A DNA stretch of 64,000 bases, from assembly GCF_004217175.1 (NCBI RefSeq), contig NZ_SHKI01000002.1:549000-612999 (forward strand), read 5' to 3'. Numbering within the stretch: position 1 is the stretch's first letter; every line of letters starts with the position of its first letter. The notes under the pieces were generated by a model. The model ran no database searches. It was not told the origin of the DNA and saw only the letters and a list, made by a program, of their open reading frames with translations. The position numbers were made by a program, and so were the translations under genes. This stretch comes from Leucobacter luti. GTDB lineage: Bacteria > Actinomycetota > Actinomycetes > Actinomycetales > Microbacteriaceae. Positions 51,643-60,255 of this stretch are shown here, piece by piece.

Positions 51643-52803
51643 GTGAATACACGAGCGAATGATCAGGCTCCGAGATTGATCGACCCGAGCGAGGCCGCGT
51701 TCACAGCGATGCTCGCGCAAGTGGAAGCGCGGCGGAGAGAGTTCTCCGAACTCCGGCACATCCCGCGCGACATGGTTGACGAGTTTATCCGCGTTGGGCT
51801 GTTTCGCGCCGCGACCCCGGCGAAGTTCGGCGGTGACGCGCTGCCCCCCGCTGAGTTCCTCCGCAAGATCGAGCGGATCTCTGCGGTTGACGCCTCCGCG
51901 GGCTGGGTCGCCAGCTTCGGTTCGGCGCTCGTCTACTTCGCCTCGCTGCCGCTCACCACACAGGCCGAGCTGTACCGCGACGGCCCAGATCTCGTCTTCG
52001 CTGGCGGTCTGTTCCCGGTGCAGGAAGCGATGTCTGAGCCCGGCGGCTACCGGCTTAACGGTCACTGGCGGTTCGCGAGTGGCTGTGCTGCTGCCGACAT
52101 GCTCGGCGTCGGTATCTCAGGGGGGCAGGACACCAAAGGGAAGCCGCTCACTGCGCTACTCAAGCCCGAAGACGTTGAGATCGTAGAGAACTGGGACGTG
52201 CTCGGGCTCGAGGGCACCGGGAGCAACGAGCTCCGCGTCGTCGACAAGTTCGTCCCCGAGGAGTATACGTTTGTGCGGGGTGGCGACGTCAACGTCGACG
52301 AGCCGCTGTTTCGCTATCCTGCGATTGCCTACGCCGCGCAGGTGCTCGCGGTGGTCAACCTCGGCGTGGGGCGTGCCGCACTCGACTATCTCACTGAGGT
52401 CGGGTCTGGCGGCAGCGGCATCACCGGGGCGCCGCGGCTCGCAGATCGAGCGTACTTCCGCATCGAGCTTGCGAAAGCCGAGTCTCTGCTGCGCAGCGCA
52501 CGCGCATTTTTCTACGAGATCACCGAGACAGCCTGGGAGATCGTGTTGCGCGGTGACCCACTTGACGACCGGACCGCCGGATTGCTCCGGCTCGCGGGCA
52601 CCGCAGCAGTCAAAGCCGGTTGGCAGGCGACCCAGATCGCATTCACGCTTGCGGGGACGGGGGCCATCTACAACGGGCACCCGCTGCAGAAGATGCTGCG
52701 GGATGCCGCGGTGCCGCCGCAGCACGCATTTCTCGGGGATGGGATCTTCGACAGCGCGGGGTCAGTCCTCACCGGCGGGACTCCATTCCCGGGCTTCATT
52801 TAG
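51643..52803 (+). CDS. Acyl-CoA dehydrogenase-fold flavin monooxygenase, IacA-like
   Basis: The 386-residue protein has the fold of group D two-component flavin monooxygenases (HsaA, C2-hydroxylase, IacA), with ARRREFSELRHIPRDMVDEFI near the start and DASAGWVASFGSALVYFAS in the place of the family's core helix. It also has NGHWRFASGC and LAGTGAIYNGHPLQKMLRD near the end. Such enzymes use reduced FAD or FMN from a separate reductase (54904) to hydroxylate aromatic or indole rings. In iac clusters IacA oxidises indole-3-acetate. Start GTG 51643 has GGAAGGA. It heads a three-gene unit. Confidence 0.82.
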   Translation: MNTRANDQAPRLIDPSEAAFTAMLAQVEARRREFSELRHIPRDMVDEFIRVGLFRAATPAKFGGDALPPAEFLRKIERISAVDASAGWVASFGSALVYFASLPLTTQAELYRDGPDLVFAGGLFPVQEAMSEPGGYRLNGHWRFASGCAAADMLGVGISGGQDTKGKPLTALLKPEDVEIVENWDVLGLEGTGSNELRVVDKFVPEEYTFVRGGDVNVDEPLFRYPAIAYAAQVLAVVNLGVGRAALDYLTEVGSGGSGITGAPRLADRAYFRIELAKAESLLRSARAFFYEITETAWEIVLRGDPLDDRTAGLLRLAGTAAVKAGWQATQIAFTLAGTGAIYNGHPLQKMLRDAAVPPQHAFLGDGIFDSAGSVLTGGTPFPGFI

Positions 52804-52850
52804 GAACGGCCCGATGCCCCGCCATTATTACGACCAATTGGAGCTTCTTC

Positions 52851-53237
52851 ATGACTGCAGCTGCACCTCTCCGCGTGCTCTTCTGCATCGGAATCAACCA
52901 GAACTTTTTTGATCTGCCCGCTGGCGACGGCGGTGCCGTGTGGCAGGCGACCCTCGACCTGCTGGAGAAGACCTCGCGGCATCCTGGGATCACGTATATT
53001 GCCGACTTTGACGACGACGCCCAGCAAGTCGGACCATCGTACGGTTGGCCGTGGACCGCGTACATGCTCGCCGACGTTGATTCGCAGGCCACGGTGACTG
53101 AAATCACGAACCTGCTGCGCACGATTCGTGTGGGCGAGCACGCACTGTGGAGATACGCGAAGATCGAGGCACGGATCGGTCGTCCGCTCACGGTTCGCGA
53201 TGACGTGACGCTACCCACGGGGTCAGTACATGGCTGA
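52851..53237 (+). CDS. Small protein of unknown function, IacB-like by size and position
   Basis: The 128-residue protein starts MTAAAPLRVLFCIGINQNFF and has YGWPWTAYMLADVDSQATV and GEHALWRYAKIEARIGRP. It looks like a compact alpha/beta domain of the dimeric ferredoxin-like kind, with no signal peptide or metal motif. It lies between the IacA-like and SDR genes, where iac clusters carry iacB, a small gene of undefined role. ATG 52851 has TTGGAG; its end overlaps the SDR start by 8 bases. The link to IacB rests on context and length and needs an alignment. Confidence 0.6.
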   Translation: MTAAAPLRVLFCIGINQNFFDLPAGDGGAVWQATLDLLEKTSRHPGITYIADFDDDAQQVGPSYGWPWTAYMLADVDSQATVTEITNLLRTIRVGEHALWRYAKIEARIGRPLTVRDDVTLPTGSVHG

Positions 53238-53979
53238 GGGGGTGGCCCGGGTTGCCGTGGTGACGGGGGCCGCGAGCGGGCTCGGACGCAGAATTGCGCA
53301 CGCGTTCGCGGCGGCGGGCTACCGCGTCGTGGTCACCGACATTGACGGGCGCGGCGCCGCTGTGGCGGCCCGTGAACTTGCGGCCGTCACCGGCGCGCTC
53401 GGTCTCGAACACGACATTCGCGTGAAAGCATCGTGGGACGAGGTGCTGAGGCGCAGCAACCAGGAGTTTGGTGGCCCTATGGTGCTCGTGAACTGCGCGG
53501 GGCAGACGCTCTTCGGTGACGCGCTCGAGGTTTCGCCGCGCGATTTCTCCGCCGGGATCGAGCTAAATCTCACTGGGACGTTCATTGGGTGCCAGGTGTT
53601 CGGCCGCTTCTTTGCTGAACAGGCGACCGGGCGCATCATCAATATCGCCTCGCTCGCCGGCCAGAACGGCGGCACCGCATCAGGGATCCACTACGCCGCA
53701 GCAAAGGCGGGGGTGCTCGCACTCACGAAGGTCTTTGCGCGGGAATTGGCAGCACGCGGGGTGACCGTAAATGCGATCGCGCCCGGCCCGCTCAATGTCG
53801 CGGCGGTGCGGGACGCCCTGAGTACTGGGCAGCTGGCTGGCTTGGAACGGGGGATCCCCGTCGGAACGCTGCTATCCCCTGATTTTGTGGCGCAGACTGC
53901 GGTCTTGCTCGCCAGCGACGAAGCGATCTCAACGACCGGGGCGTGCTGGGACATTAACGGAGGCCTGCTCCTGCGCTAG
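53230..53979 (+). CDS. Short-chain dehydrogenase, IacE-like role
   Basis: The 249-residue SDR has TGAASGLGRR, NCAG in the place of NNAG, Ser in NIASLAG, and YAAAKAG with Tyr and Lys. Asp after the second strand (TDIDG) suggests NAD. In iac systems IacE acts with IacA in forming dioxindole-3-acetate. It overlaps the preceding gene, and its 3' end overlaps the convergent response-regulator gene by 26 bases. Confidence 0.85.
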   Translation: MAEGVARVAVVTGAASGLGRRIAHAFAAAGYRVVVTDIDGRGAAVAARELAAVTGALGLEHDIRVKASWDEVLRRSNQEFGGPMVLVNCAGQTLFGDALEVSPRDFSAGIELNLTGTFIGCQVFGRFFAEQATGRIINIASLAGQNGGTASGIHYAAAKAGVLALTKVFARELAARGVTVNAIAPGPLNVAAVRDALSTGQLAGLERGIPVGTLLSPDFVAQTAVLLASDEAISTTGACWDINGGLLLR

Positions 53980-54679
53980 CGGTCCGGCGGGTTTCGCGAG
54001 CAACTCTCGTCTCCGTGAGCCCGGCTTCAGTGAGTACATGTTCTGGTTCGAGACCCGCCTGCAGCAGATCCCGCACCAGGTGGGTGATGCTCGCGGCCCC
54101 AGTCTTCTCCCGGATACGGGCACGGTGCACATCGACGGTCCTCGTGCTGATTCCGAGCGCGAACGCGATGACCTTGCTCTGCTCGCCCTCGAGCACGAAG
54201 CTGAGTACCTCGCGCTCGCGCGGCGTGAGCGCGTCGATGAGTGCGGTGAGTCTCGCACGTTCATGCGCGGTCTTGTGGAGTGCGCGGGCACGCGCGAGTC
54301 CGTCCTGGACGAGGTCTACGAGCTGCTGCGGTTCGTAAGGTTTTTCGAGGAACGTCAGAGCGCCTGCCTGGAGTGCCTGCACAGACATTCTGATGCTCCC
54401 GTGCGCGGACACGAATATGGTTGGAATCTTAATGCCGCGGTCGCGCAGAATCTCCTGGAGTCGGAGCCCACTCAGTCCCGGCATGCGAACGTCAGTGACG
54501 AGGCAGGCCACGACGGCCGGATCGAACTCCGCGAGGAAATCCGCCGCCGAGTTGAACGAGCGCGATGGGATTCCGACCGACTCGAGGAGCCACTCGAGTG
54601 AGGCACGCAGCTCGTCGTCGTCGTCGACAATGAACACGCGCTCGCGCGGGGCGGCTTCTTGCGGGTGGGTGAGGGACAT
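53954..54679 (-). CDS. FixJ-like response regulator (receiver plus LuxR-type HTH)
   Basis: The 241-residue regulator has a receiver domain with D63 (VTDVRMPG) as phosphorylation site, S91 (VSAHG) and K113 (LEKPY). A LuxR-type DNA-binding domain follows at 151-195 (LTPREREVLSFVLEG). It is the natural partner of the FixL-like kinase at 49898, with the catabolic genes between them. It should activate the two plus-strand operons when its kinase senses a signal. Confidence 0.92.
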   Translation of the reverse strand: MSLTHPQEAAPRERVFIVDDDDELRASLEWLLESVGIPSRSFNSAADFLAEFDPAVVACLVTDVRMPGLSGLRLQEILRDRGIKIPTIFVSAHGSIRMSVQALQAGALTFLEKPYEPQQLVDLVQDGLARARALHKTAHERARLTALIDALTPREREVLSFVLEGEQSKVIAFALGISTRTVDVHRARIREKTGAASITHLVRDLLQAGLEPEHVLTEAGLTETRVARETRRTASAGAGLR

Positions 54680-54750
54680 TGATCTCCCGTGTCGACGCTG
54701 ACGGATACTCCTGTCAGTCAGAGTACGACACGAGGGGAGTCCGGCCTAGC

Positions 54751-54810
54751 AGTAGGGGCGCGAGCTAAAGGAACCCGTAGGTGTGTATGCGCGACGAACA
54801 GTAGGGGCGA
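54751..54810 (+). promoter_or_regulatory. Direct repeats before the reductase-transporter operon
   Basis: CAGTAGGGGCG occurs at 54751-54761 and 54800-54810. It resembles CTTAGGGGTG before the monooxygenase operon, so it may be a response-regulator site. Confidence 0.4.
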
Positions 54811-54903
54811 AGTCATCGCGGATGGGGCGGGTGTCAGCGCGTTCATAGGCTGTGAAACACGGGGATTTCCCGGACGAAGCTATCAACACACAGGGGTGTT
54901 CAC

Positions 54904-55527
54904 ATGACTTCAGCGCAGCCAGATCAGTTGTCGTTCCGGGAAGCGATGGCGAGCCTCGCGTCGGCGGTAAGTATTGTCACCACTGCCGGCCCAGCTGGTA
55001 CCGGAGGGATCACCGTGAGCGCGGTGAGTTCGGTCACCGATACACCGCCGACCATCCTGGTGTGTGTAAATCGGTTAAGTGGAATGCACGCGGCATTCCG
55101 GGGAAACGGGCGGCTCGCGATCAACCTCCTCTCCGGGGAACAATCGCAAATGGCACTGCATTTCGCCGGCGCGACGCAGGTGCCGATGGCGGAGCGGCTG
55201 TCCTGGCCCGACTGGGAGACCAGCGACGGCCTTCCCGTGCTTCGTGGGGTGGTGGTCCGGGCGACCGGGCGGATCGTGCGCGACATCGAGGTGGGAACGC
55301 ACTCGGTGTTTTTCGTTGAGCTTGACCGCGTTGAAACCGATACCGAGCAGCTCGGGCTCGCCTACTTCAGGCGGACGTTTGTACCCGTAGCCGCAGCCTC
55401 CCGGCAGGGAAGTACTTGGCAGTTCTACGACGAGTGGTCAGATCCGGGGCTCGCCTCTTCGCTCTCGCAACCGATACACGACGAGGCATACCGCACCGGT
55501 GGCGCCTCAACTGCGATCACCACCTGA
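54904..55527 (+). CDS. Flavin reductase of a two-component monooxygenase, IacG-like
   Basis: The 207-residue protein is a flavin reductase-like (HpaC/HsaB type) domain, with SLASAVSIVTTAGPAG near the start, VSAVSSVTDTPPTILVCVN in the flavin site and FAINLL-type RLAINLLSGEQ. It should reduce FMN or FAD with NAD(P)H and hand it to the IacA-like oxygenase. A C-terminal tail of about 40 residues is extra to the fold. It heads a six-gene operon. Confidence 0.88.
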   Translation: MTSAQPDQLSFREAMASLASAVSIVTTAGPAGTGGITVSAVSSVTDTPPTILVCVNRLSGMHAAFRGNGRLAINLLSGEQSQMALHFAGATQVPMAERLSWPDWETSDGLPVLRGVVVRATGRIVRDIEVGTHSVFFVELDRVETDTEQLGLAYFRRTFVPVAAASRQGSTWQFYDEWSDPGLASSLSQPIHDEAYRTGGASTAITT

Positions 55528-55560
55528 ATCCAGACCGCCGGCTTTGAAAGGAGTCTGATC

Positions 55561-55872
55561 GTGTCGTATCCAAAAGACATAGGCCCGGCAGCGACGCCGG
55601 ACCTTGAAGAGTTCGTTCGACGAAACCATCGAGTGCGCTTTGGCCTTGCCGCGATTGTGCTCGGTTTCTTCCTCCCGCTTCCGATCCTCGGCGGGTTCAC
55701 GCCCGCGCTCGACGCCCACATTGGGTTGGGCATCACGGTGGCGTGGGTCTATGCGTTCGCTCAGTTCGTTCTCGCCCTGGTCGTCGCACAGTATTACATG
55801 CGTCGAGCTCGGCGCTCTGACGCCGCTGGCGAGCGACTCATCGAGCGGGAGGGGGAGACATGGACGCCGTAA
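55561..55872 (+). CDS. DUF485 membrane protein (YjcH-like)
   Basis: The 103-residue protein has two hydrophobic helices (about 27-48 and 58-78) and the DUF485 features RNHRVRFGLA and FAQFVLALVVAQYYMRRA. DUF485 proteins regularly accompany ActP-type sodium/solute symporters and are thought to assist them. The GTG start follows GAAAGGAG. It overlaps the symporter gene by 13 bases. Confidence 0.88.
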   Translation: MSYPKDIGPAATPDLEEFVRRNHRVRFGLAAIVLGFFLPLPILGGFTPALDAHIGLGITVAWVYAFAQFVLALVVAQYYMRRARRSDAAGERLIEREGETWTP

Positions 55873-57482
55873 CAATCGCGATCTTCGTGCTGCTGGTTGC
55901 GGCGACGCTCCTGATTACCTACCTTGCCGCAAAAAGGAATAGGTCCGCCGCCGATCACCTGGTCGCTGGTGGTCGGATCAGCGGCAGACAGAACGGTCTC
56001 GCGATCGCGGGCGACTTCATATCGGCGGCCTCGTTTCTCGGAGTGACCGGCGCGATCGCGCTCTCTGGGTTCAACGGCTTCTACCTCGCCGTCTTCGTGC
56101 CCGTCGCGTTTGTGCTGGCTCTGCTGCTCGTCGCTGAGCCGCTGCGAAACCTCGGCAAATTCACGCTCGCTGACGTGCTCGCAACGCGCTACCCGGCGCG
56201 CAACGTTCGCGCAATGATGGCGACTACCTCTGTGGTGATCAGTCTCGTGTACTTGGTAGCGCAACTCGTCGGAGCCGCGTTACTGATCTCGCTGATGTTT
56301 GGTCTCCCGTATTGGGCGGCCGTATTGGCCATCGGAGGTCTCACAACGGTCTATACGCTCCTCGGGGGCATGGTTGCGACCACCTGGATTCAGATCGTGA
56401 AGACCGGGATCCTCCTCATCTGCGCCGCCGTGCTGTTCGTGTTCGTTATCGGCGAGTTCGACTTCAACCCGTTGCGCCCGTTTGCCGATGTCATGGTCAC
56501 CCTCGGCGACCAGTTCGTTGCGCCGCACCGAGGCAGTGGGCTGCAGAACTTTGACCAGCTCTCGATGACCATCGGCCTCGTGTTCGGAGTCCTTGGGCTT
56601 CCGCACGTGATGATCCGATTCCTCACGGTACCGAATGCGCGTCAGGCCCGCTCCTCCGCATACACCTCAATCTGGGTGTTCTTCGTGTTCTACGCGATGG
56701 TTCCGGTGCTGGGGTACGCCGCGACGCTGCTGGTCGGGGCCGACGCGATCACCGCCAGAAACCCCGGGGGTAACCTCGCAGTGATGCAGCTCGCGGAGGC
56801 AGTGGGGGGAAAGACCCTGCTCGCGATCATCGCCGCCGTTGCGTTCGTGACGATTCTTGCGGCGCTCTCCGGACTCGTCATCGCGACATCAGGCGCAATC
56901 GCTCACGACCTCTACGGTCAGGTGCTCCGACGCGGGAACGTGACGGCTGCAGCACAGCTCAGGGCAGCTCGAATCGCCACTCTCGCGACGTCCATCGCGG
57001 GTGTCGCGGTCGCATTCGCAGCTGAGCGCCAGAACGTCGCCTTTCTCGCAAGCCTGGGAATGTCGATCGCCGCGGCAGCAAACCTGCCAGCGCTCATGCT
57101 TACGATGTACTGGAAGCGGATGACCAGCGCGGCCGTCGTCGCTGGCATGTCCGTGGGCCTCGGCGTGTCAATCGCGGTGATCCTCCTGAGCCCGATTGTG
57201 TGGGGTGAGACGGCGCTGCTCGGGTTTTCGAACCCGGCACTCGTGGCCGCCCCCGTTGCCCTGGGAACCTCCCTGCTCGTCGCGCTCAGCTCACGCCACA
57301 ATGCCGGCGATGCGGAGCGTGCGAGCGCTGCGTACTCCGACATGCGCGCGGCCGCATTCGGGCCACAGCGAGCCAGTTTGGTTGGCGGTGACGGTTCGTC
57401 CGCGGCACAGCAGCCCGCAGCCGTGGCTCGCTCGGAGTCGGTGACCAACGCGACGCCGGTGACGCCGCGGGAGGAGCTGTGA
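55860..57482 (+). CDS. Sodium/solute symporter, ActP/phenylacetate-permease type
   Basis: This 540-residue SSS-family protein has about thirteen helices, with AGDFISAASFLGVTGAIALSG (the substrate/sodium region) and MVATTWIQIVKTGILL. ActP-type symporters with DUF485 partners import acetate, pyruvate or phenylacetate, so an organic acid is the likely cargo here. That fits a CoA ligase encoded directly after it. Its stop overlaps the ligase ATG by one base. Confidence 0.9.
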   Translation: MDAVTIAIFVLLVAATLLITYLAAKRNRSAADHLVAGGRISGRQNGLAIAGDFISAASFLGVTGAIALSGFNGFYLAVFVPVAFVLALLLVAEPLRNLGKFTLADVLATRYPARNVRAMMATTSVVISLVYLVAQLVGAALLISLMFGLPYWAAVLAIGGLTTVYTLLGGMVATTWIQIVKTGILLICAAVLFVFVIGEFDFNPLRPFADVMVTLGDQFVAPHRGSGLQNFDQLSMTIGLVFGVLGLPHVMIRFLTVPNARQARSSAYTSIWVFFVFYAMVPVLGYAATLLVGADAITARNPGGNLAVMQLAEAVGGKTLLAIIAAVAFVTILAALSGLVIATSGAIAHDLYGQVLRRGNVTAAAQLRAARIATLATSIAGVAVAFAAERQNVAFLASLGMSIAAAANLPALMLTMYWKRMTSAAVVAGMSVGLGVSIAVILLSPIVWGETALLGFSNPALVAAPVALGTSLLVALSSRHNAGDAERASAAYSDMRAAAFGPQRASLVGGDGSSAAQQPAAVARSESVTNATPVTPREEL

Positions 57483-59107
57483 TGACCGACATCGCGGCCC
57501 CCGTCCCGGCCGAGCGCACGGTGCCGTGGATGCTCCAGCGCGCCGCTGAGACGCACGGGTCGGCACCGCTCTTCAGCTTCGGCGACGCGAGTGCGAGCTA
57601 CCAGCGGGCATGCGAGATCGCCGGGCACGCCGCGTGGCGCCTGACACATCAGTATGGCGTCCGCCGCGGTGACACGATTGTCCTAATCCTCCACAATCGC
57701 GTCGAGTTTCTCGAGATCGTGCTTGGCGCGGCCTGGGCGGGGGCGGTGAGTGTTCCGCTCAACACTGCGGCGATGGGCGAGCAGCTCCGCCATATGCTCG
57801 AGAGCGCCGCGGCGAACGTCATCGTGGTCGAGCAAGAGCTTGCCGTGCGGGTGCGCGATGCGCTCGCTGCAGTTTCCGCGACGCCGAGGCTGGTTGTCCT
57901 CACCGATCCCGCGGCGCGGGTGACTCGCGGTAGCGAGAACAGCGTCGACGCTTGGGAGCCTATCTCGCACGGCCCAGTGACCGAGCCCCGGCTCCCGCCG
58001 GCCTCGGTGCGGCCGGGCGACCCGTTCGTGGTGCTGTACACCTCGGGGACGACCGGAGTGTCAAAGGGTGTGGTGTGTCCGCACGCGCAGTACTACTGGT
58101 GGGCGTACCACAACGCGTCCCTGCTCGAACTCGGGCCAACAGACGTGCTCTTCACGACGCTCCCGCTCTTCCATACAAACGCTCTGAGCGCACTGTTCCA
58201 GGCGGCGCGGGTGGGTGCGAGCGTCGTGTACGAGCGACGATTCTCAGCCTCGGGGTTTGTCGACGCGATAGAACGCGCCGGGGCCACCGTGACCTACCTG
58301 CTCGGCGCCATGGTACCGATACTGCTCACAGTGCCGCCGCGTCCGGAAGACCGCGAGTCACCGCTACGGCGGGTGCTCGCCCCCGGCGTCCCAGAAGTGC
58401 AACTGCGCGAGTTTGAACAGCGCTTCGGGGCTCGGATCGTCGACGGCTTCGCATCAACCGAATCGAACTTCGTGATTGGCTCTCGCGTGAGCGAGCGTCG
58501 CCCAGGCCGGATGGGCACCGTGCAGCGGGGGTTTGAAGCGCGCGTGGTGGATCCGAACGATGCGGAAGTGCCCGACGGTACTCCCGGTGAGCTTGTGCTT
58601 CGTTCACGCGAGCCGTTCGCGTTCGCGCTCGGTTACCGTGGACGCCACGACGCGACGGTTGAGTCGTGGCGAAACCTCTGGCTACACACCGGCGATCGGG
58701 TGGTGCGTGACGCGGATGGGTTCTTCAGCTTCGTGGATCGGCTGAAGGACGTGATCCGGCGCCGGGGTGAGAACATTTCATCGCACGAGGTCGAGGCCGC
58801 CGTGCTGACCCACCAGGAAGTTGAGGCGGTCGCGGCGTTCCCAGTGCCGTCCGAGCTTGCGGAGGACGAGGTGATGATCGCGGTCGTGCGTGGTGAGGGC
58901 GACACACTCACCCCCGCCGCTCTGCTTGACCACGTTCGTACGCGACTTGCATACTTCGCGGTGCCGAGGTTCGTTGACTTCGTTGACGAGCTCCCACTCA
59001 CGGAGAACGGAAAGGTACGCAAGTTCGTCCTCCGCGAACAAGGGGTGAGTCCAGATACGTGGGATCGTGAGGCCGCAGGGTACGAGCTTCGGAGGGACGG
59101 CTCGTGA
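57482..59107 (+). CDS. Acyl-CoA synthetase (AMP-forming CoA ligase)
   Basis: The 541-residue ligase activates a carboxylic acid to its CoA thioester through an acyl-adenylate. The phosphate loop YTSGTTGVSKG starts at residue 186. A5-type FASTESN, LHTGD, FVDRLKDVIRRRGENIS and the C-terminal catalytic Lys in NGKVRK are all in place. It resembles the CaiC/carnitine-CoA ligase branch. In the proposed pathway it would activate the hydroxylated acid before the aldolase-like step. It overlaps the next gene by 4 bases. Confidence 0.9.
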   Translation: MTDIAAPVPAERTVPWMLQRAAETHGSAPLFSFGDASASYQRACEIAGHAAWRLTHQYGVRRGDTIVLILHNRVEFLEIVLGAAWAGAVSVPLNTAAMGEQLRHMLESAAANVIVVEQELAVRVRDALAAVSATPRLVVLTDPAARVTRGSENSVDAWEPISHGPVTEPRLPPASVRPGDPFVVLYTSGTTGVSKGVVCPHAQYYWWAYHNASLLELGPTDVLFTTLPLFHTNALSALFQAARVGASVVYERRFSASGFVDAIERAGATVTYLLGAMVPILLTVPPRPEDRESPLRRVLAPGVPEVQLREFEQRFGARIVDGFASTESNFVIGSRVSERRPGRMGTVQRGFEARVVDPNDAEVPDGTPGELVLRSREPFAFALGYRGRHDATVESWRNLWLHTGDRVVRDADGFFSFVDRLKDVIRRRGENISSHEVEAAVLTHQEVEAVAAFPVPSELAEDEVMIAVVRGEGDTLTPAALLDHVRTRLAYFAVPRFVDFVDELPLTENGKVRKFVLREQGVSPDTWDREAAGYELRRDGS

Positions 59108-60255
59108 GGGAGCGGGCGGTGGTGGTCGCGCCGGTGACCGTGCCCTATGTGCGCTATTCGCAGCGAGGGGCCCCGTACTTTATCGGTGCTGCGATTCATT
59201 CGCTGTGCGAGGCGGCCGGTATCGGAGTCCCGGATATTGATGGGCTTGCGCTCGCCTCGCTGACCATGGGCCCCGACTCAGCCGCGGGCATTGTGGATCA
59301 CCTCGGTATTGAACTCGACTGGCTCACTGAGGTGACCGTGGGCGGCGCCGCTGGGATCGTGGCGCTGCGTCGCGCGGTGACTGCAGTAGACGCTGGAGAC
59401 GCGGAGATCGTGGCGTGCGTCGGCGCCGACACCAATCGCCCGGGGCAGCTGAACCGTCTCACCTCGGAGTTCTCAGGCTTTACGCGAGATGCAGTCTCGC
59501 CCTACGGCGCCGGCGGGCCGAACGGTGTGTTCGCGCTCATCACTCAGGTGTTCATGCGCGACACCGGGGTCACCGCCGAGGACCTGGGGAAACTCTGCGT
59601 GGCCTCACGGCTGAACGCCGCTGCAAATCCGCTCGCGCTGCTCCGTACCCCGTACACGCTCGATGAATACCTGACGTCACGGCCGATCGCAGATCCGCTG
59701 CGCCTGCTGGACTGCGTCATGCCCTGCGCGGGAGCGGAAGCATTCCTCGTGATGAGCGAGACGCGGGCTGAGAGTCTCGGGCTGCGACCCGTGCGGGTGC
59801 TCGCTTCGTTTGAAAGCTACAACGACTTTCGGAACGACCCCGTGGCGACTCGGGGTGGGTGGGCGCGGCACGCGGCGGGGCTGTGGGCGCGGGCGGGGGT
59901 GCAGCCGGACGACGTCGATCTGGTGCAGAGCTACGACGACTACCCGGTCATGGTCGCCATGCAGCTTCGAGATCTCGGCTTTGCGCACGAGGGAGGCATC
60001 GCGCAGTTTATCCGCGCGCAGAGTTTCACCGTCGACGGCAGCTTTCCTCACAACACTTCCGGGGGGCAGCTCTCGAGCGGGCAAGCCGGATTTGCCGGTG
60101 GTTTCCTCGGGATTACTGAAACGCTGCGGCAGCTCACCGGTGCCCCGCTGGGCAACGCGGTGAACGGAGCGCGTGTCGGGGCAGTATCCGGCTTCGGGAT
60201 GGTGAACTTCGACCGTGGGATCGTGTCGGGCGCGGTCGTCCTGGGGACACCGTGA
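59104..60255 (+). CDS. Thiolase-fold protein without thiolase residues, Ltp2-like aldolase candidate
   Basis: The 383-residue protein has the thiolase fold in the SCP2/lipid-transfer branch. The position of the active Cys reads VGGAAG (79-84), the place of the His (HDxF) reads YDDY with Y277, and the C-terminal GHPxGATG is absent after NTSGG (317-321). These changes match Ltp2, a retro-aldolase for 17-hydroxy steroid acyl-CoA that acts with a DUF35 partner. The partner here is the next gene, overlapping by 4 bases. A true thiolase activity is therefore unlikely. The expected reaction is cleavage of a tertiary beta-hydroxyacyl-CoA to a ketone and acetyl-CoA. Confidence 0.78.
   Translation: MRERAVVVAPVTVPYVRYSQRGAPYFIGAAIHSLCEAAGIGVPDIDGLALASLTMGPDSAAGIVDHLGIELDWLTEVTVGGAAGIVALRRAVTAVDAGDAEIVACVGADTNRPGQLNRLTSEFSGFTRDAVSPYGAGGPNGVFALITQVFMRDTGVTAEDLGKLCVASRLNAAANPLALLRTPYTLDEYLTSRPIADPLRLLDCVMPCAGAEAFLVMSETRAESLGLRPVRVLASFESYNDFRNDPVATRGGWARHAAGLWARAGVQPDDVDLVQSYDDYPVMVAMQLRDLGFAHEGGIAQFIRAQSFTVDGSFPHNTSGGQLSSGQAGFAGGFLGITETLRQLTGAPLGNAVNGARVGAVSGFGMVNFDRGIVSGAVVLGTP

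Noticed and set aside
59104-60255. Annotation as acetyl-CoA acetyltransferase
   Set aside because: The catalytic Cys, the His and the GHPxGATG motif are absent, so normal thiolase chemistry is not supported.
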